Below, piece by piece: positions 60,601 to 64,000 of a DNA stretch of 64,000 nucleotides. This DNA is from Marsupella aquatica. Its lineage: Eukaryota > Marchantiophyta. The stretch spans positions 11,222,001 through 11,286,000 of the forward strand of contig OZ316896.1 in NCBI GenBank assembly GCA_973895155.1, in the 5' to 3' direction. The position numbers and the translations under genes are program-made. The notes under the pieces are model-generated. The model worked only from the letters and a program-made list of their open reading frames with translations. It ran no database searches and was not told the origin of the DNA. The stretch's first letter is position 1. The number at the start of each line of letters is the position of its first letter.

Positions 60601-63165
60601 CACATATTTTGATGGGTTCATGTTCATGTTTGTGGTGAGAAATCTTCACAAGGTTTTGTGGGGCAGCAGTGCTTGATTCTTTTCATGGGCCAATTTTATC
60701 GATTGGTGGATTTATTACTTTAGTCATAAAGGGCATGCTTGTTCAGTGATTAAGGAGGGTTTTGATGTAGTTGAGACTCAATATACTGCTTGTGTTGCAG
60801 CACTTGGTACGGACAATAGCTTGGCAGATTGAGTTACAATGAACCTTTTCAATATATATTTTCAAAAGGTAAAAACCTAGATACAATGTGCAAATCATAT
60901 TTCTGACAAAGCTTGTGGGGATCCTAACTTGTAATTCATTCCAAAGCAAAAATAGGATGATTATTAATGCAATTCAGATAATATCTCTCTAGCTGGAAAA
61001 TGATGATCCCATGGACAGAGCCAGTGAACCATGCCACCCCCATGGACCTTGACATCTTTTACACATTCATTCATTGACACCTTTCTACTTGCCTTATCAT
61101 TTTCAACAGCAAAGTTTGATCTTCAATATGTCCCTTGATATCCATGATATTCAATGGCATAGGCTAGTCTTGGGGCTTGCTAGAAGCTGCTTTTAATAAT
61201 TCTTTCTAACTACCATAATATCTCTCATTTTCATTTAGAACTGAGCAATTTCTGAATTTCTAAAAATTACTCCATCACTCACTATCCAAACTTTGCCCTC
61301 CTGAAAGTTTTTGAGCACCTAACTTTGACATTCAGTATCTCCCTATGGAATCTGTCTATTTTGTGTTTTATAGAAAGCGCTTGGAAAGATCTTTCCAATA
61401 AGTCTAATATAGTTAAATATCATTGAGAATTGAGAGATCTGCAAACTACCAAAACTGATGATTTCATTTTCTTGCCACATTTTACTCACTGGTGTAATAT
61501 ATATTCTTTTGAAATAAAAGAGCTTTTTGTTGCTGTCCATCCCAGTTGCAAAAGTTTATCCCAGCATTTTGGCAGGCGTGGAGGTCCATCTAGGCTTCAA
61601 TTTTCTGGTGAAAAGTATTGCAGTCATGACCGGCTTCTTCAACCAATGGCCCATCATAACCCATCATAACCCATCATAACCAGCTTTTATCTCGCCCATC
61701 TTGTGGGTATAATTCTTCTACCAGTGGCCCAACGGCATGGAACTAGTGGGAAGCCAAACATAATGCAGACTATAGGATACGATGCCTTCCAAAACTTGAG
61801 GAACCATTTCTAGTGTTGGAGTTGGTCCATCGATACAGGATGATTAGATCTATCTACACGACTGCTGACTGATCACTTCTTCACAGTCCTGAATATGCAA
61901 CAGCAGTAAGTCGCACACCTTTGAGTGGGTTGCTACTCCAATCTGAAGTGAAGGGATTGAAAGTGTGCGTTCGATAACAGCAAAGATTGTTCAATTGAAG
62001 TTTCAGATGTGGTCCAATCAATCTAGACGCAATCGCTCAGCATCGTTCTTTGCATCTGTCAACGACAGCGACACTCTACTTAGGATAATCGTTTTGCTAG
62101 TGCTTGTTGTACACATTAAAGAGCATACTGGTCAGAGTTTTCATACAAATATTCTCCCAATTAACATCAGGAAAGCTAAGTTTTCAAAATAGGGACCAAA
62201 TTCTGGTCTCCTTCTTGATCATCAGTCGTTTCGTATCCGTAAACTCTTTTATTCAGGGTTACTGAGGCCCTGTATTTAAGGTCTTGTGATCGACCTACCA
62301 TAGTGGTCGGGACCGAGCGTCTGTACAAGATGACAAACAGAATGCTAAAAAAATTGTGCTCGGCAGATGGGATATCTCACCTAGCAAGCCAGCCAAAAGA
62401 AATACCAAATTACACCAAACCCTGGGGGCATTGTGGTAGTAATCCATAAAAAGGAAACTCCCGTCAAATAATCTTGATGTTGTCTGCAAGAAATTATTCA
62501 CTAGTCTAGACTCTAATAGACAAGGTAATCGTCATCTACGATTGCTCGAGATTCTTTACTCGCAGCTTAGGTTGAGATCATTTAAATCCTCCATAGTATG
62601 GGACACATGTCTGTTCAGTGCGACTTCAAAACCTGTCTAATCTGCCAGAGCGACCAGGCTTAGGTTCACTCCAGTTACATGTTGCCCAATGCCACTCATC
62701 TAATTTGCAGTTCGAAATTGTATATCTTGACAGGTGCTGCTTCATTATATATTTGTAACGACGTGAAATGGACATTCAGTATAACAATCTTCAAGCATGT
62801 ATCAAGTAGACTATTCAGACTACTTGTGCCTCCAACCACTTACAATAAAGCTAGACAACTGTCTAGTGAATCAAACAGTTCTCCCATCTTGAATTGCATG
62901 CAAAAATGCAAGCTTTAACGCTGCTCAAAACCAAACTGGCCTCACAATAGGTGGCATTTACTGTCATGTCGCAATGCCATCCTCATTAAAAATCACTCGT
63001 GGGCACCTTTCAAGACCCAAATAAATTACAAAACTTACCCGAAAGCTTTCGGAGTCATTATTTTACGGGTAAGGACTGTCACAATGTGCAGGACATAATG
63101 CTACAAGCATCAGAATCTATTGGAAATCAAAATATTTTGCCCTCTAGAATTGGTGCCTGGGACGC
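60601..63165. other. Intergenic and 3' flank of the thylakoid protein gene, no gene seen
   Basis: AT-rich DNA with no supportable ORF. An 11-bp unit CCCATCATAAC is repeated three times at 61649-61680. Bases just below 63166 should hold the 3' UTR of the minus-strand gene. Confidence 0.45.
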
Positions 63166-63906
63166 TCAAAGACTTGCTTCATCTACAATGGCACCTTCTG
63201 TTAACTCAGGAGCTGCAACAGAGTCTTCAATTGGAACAACTGCCTCAACTGGAACTTCAGAAAATTTTGATATGTAGTAGCTCAATGGTGGGCCGTTGTA
63301 ACCCACCGCCTCTGTAACTGAGACGGGAGCATTCTTGCCGACTGTGAGCAGAATGGAGGCGGCGCTAGCAACAGCCACCAAGGCAAATCCAAAAGCAACA
63401 GCCGCGGTATTGGATGTACCTTCAGCGGACGATCCTGCCTCTCCAGAGCTGATTACGCTATCAGCAACATAAACTGTGGGCTCAACTGCATATATGTTTG
63501 TTTGCCCTGCTGTGTCCTTCTCAACATAACCTGTCCACTTCCTCCCAGTAGGAAAAGGAGCTGCTCCTGTATAGTTGTTGTTGTTACTGCTGCTGTTACT
63601 GTTGCTACTCTCTGGTTCCGAAGTCATGCTCGGCTTCTCAGCCTCCTCCGTGCTAACCTCCTCACCTGTAGCTCTCATTCGTAGACTAAATCTACCTCTT
63701 GTTACCCTCTGCGGCCTGGAGCAGAGTACCACTGTCGTTCTGGAACTCGAAGTCCCGAAGGAAGAAGAACTGCAAGGAATTGAAGTGGCCTGGGCGACGA
63801 CGATGGGCACTGCAGCCCGCATGCTTGACACACCGGAAGCCATCGCTGAAGCTCTCCTCACTTGCTGTTGCTGCTGCTGCTGCTGCTGCGAAATGTCATC
63901 CACCAA
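63166..63906 (-). CDS. MPH1: Chloroplast thylakoid membrane protein, MPH1-like
   Basis: 246 residues in one exon. From Met22 the N-terminus is Ser/Thr/Arg-rich and lacks acids up to about residue 80, as in a chloroplast transit peptide. A Ser/Asn-rich linker follows, then a conserved core GQTNIYAVEPTVYVADSVIS (134-153), GEAGSSAEGTSNTAAV, one transmembrane helix (about 168-189) and LSYYISKF. This order and these motifs match my memory of Arabidopsis MPH1 (At5g07020, maintenance of photosystem II under high light, about 235 residues). Role in photosystem II protection is taken from that family. The first ATG (63906) precedes a run of nine Gln encoded by a CAG repeat; Met22 (63843-63841, MASGVSS) looks a more natural start. 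The 5' flank lies partly off the window. Confidence 0.75.
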   Translation of the reverse strand: MVDDISQQQQQQQQQVRRASAMASGVSSMRAAVPIVVAQATSIPCSSSSFGTSSSRTTVVLCSRPQRVTRGRFSLRMRATGEEVSTEEAEKPSMTSEPESSNSNSSSNNNNYTGAAPFPTGRKWTGYVEKDTAGQTNIYAVEPTVYVADSVISSGEAGSSAEGTSNTAAVAFGFALVAVASAASILLTVGKNAPVSVTEAVGYNGPPLSYYISKFSEVPVEAVVPIEDSVAAPELTEGAIVDEASL

Positions 63907-64000
63907 CTTCAGCCAGATTCCCGAGCAACGGACGAGGGCTCTCCCAGAACAGAATAAACTCCAAGATGGGTCACCCTACGTTCAACCTCGAGCTCTCCTG

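Overview
The window is nuclear DNA of a land plant. The genes have GT-AG introns, there is a plant-type SAUR gene, a plant-subfamily pyruvate kinase and a chloroplast thylakoid protein gene, and the mobile elements are of plant type (Ty1/copia with an initiator-Met tRNA primer site, and PIF/Harbinger). The left edge carries the 3' half of an axonemal dynein assembly factor (DNAAF5/HEATR2). That protein is only useful in plants with swimming sperm, so I infer a non-flowering plant, most likely a bryophyte, lycophyte or fern. I cannot name the species.

Layout. 1-4.1 kb: ten exons of DNAAF5 on the + strand, running in from the left edge. 4.9-6.0 kb: an array of about 155-bp repeats, then tRNA-Ser(CGA). 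6-9.7 kb: AT-rich intergenic DNA with repeats. 9.7-11.7 kb: a two-exon cytosolic cyclophilin with a C/T-rich leader. 13.2-17.4 kb: several independent tandem repeat arrays, one of them a perfect 2 x 195-bp duplication. 19.6-20.3 kb: a SAUR gene on the minus strand with a long Ser-rich N-terminal extension. 22.8-25.3 kb: a tRNA-derived SINE-like sequence, a 230-bp foldback element and a dispersed repeat. 27.3-35.0 kb: a complete 16-exon pyruvate kinase gene on the minus strand, which I rebuilt exon by exon to a 530-residue protein.

38.9-44.4 kb: a 5.55-kb PIF/Harbinger DNA transposon with 17-bp terminal inverted repeats and a 3-bp target duplication. It holds a transposase broken by two frameshifts and a Myb/SANT-type protein interrupted by one stop codon. 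It also holds an intact third ORF resembling the C-terminal OB-fold/zinc domain of replication protein A. This third gene is the most unusual thing in the window.

46.7-47.2 kb: three copies of a 170-bp repeat. 54.2-54.5 kb: a solo LTR with a perfect target duplication. 54.8-60.6 kb: a full-length Ty1/copia element with near-identical LTRs and a perfect 5-bp target duplication; its gag-pol frame is open except for two stop codons. 63.2-63.9 kb: a minus-strand gene for a thylakoid protein resembling MPH1.

The host genes are unrelated housekeeping or plant-regulatory genes, each with its own control; there is no operon-like arrangement. The other space is intergenic or decayed repeat DNA in which I could not support genes. 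Exon boundaries are my own reading of splice sites and family similarity recalled from memory; no database search was possible.
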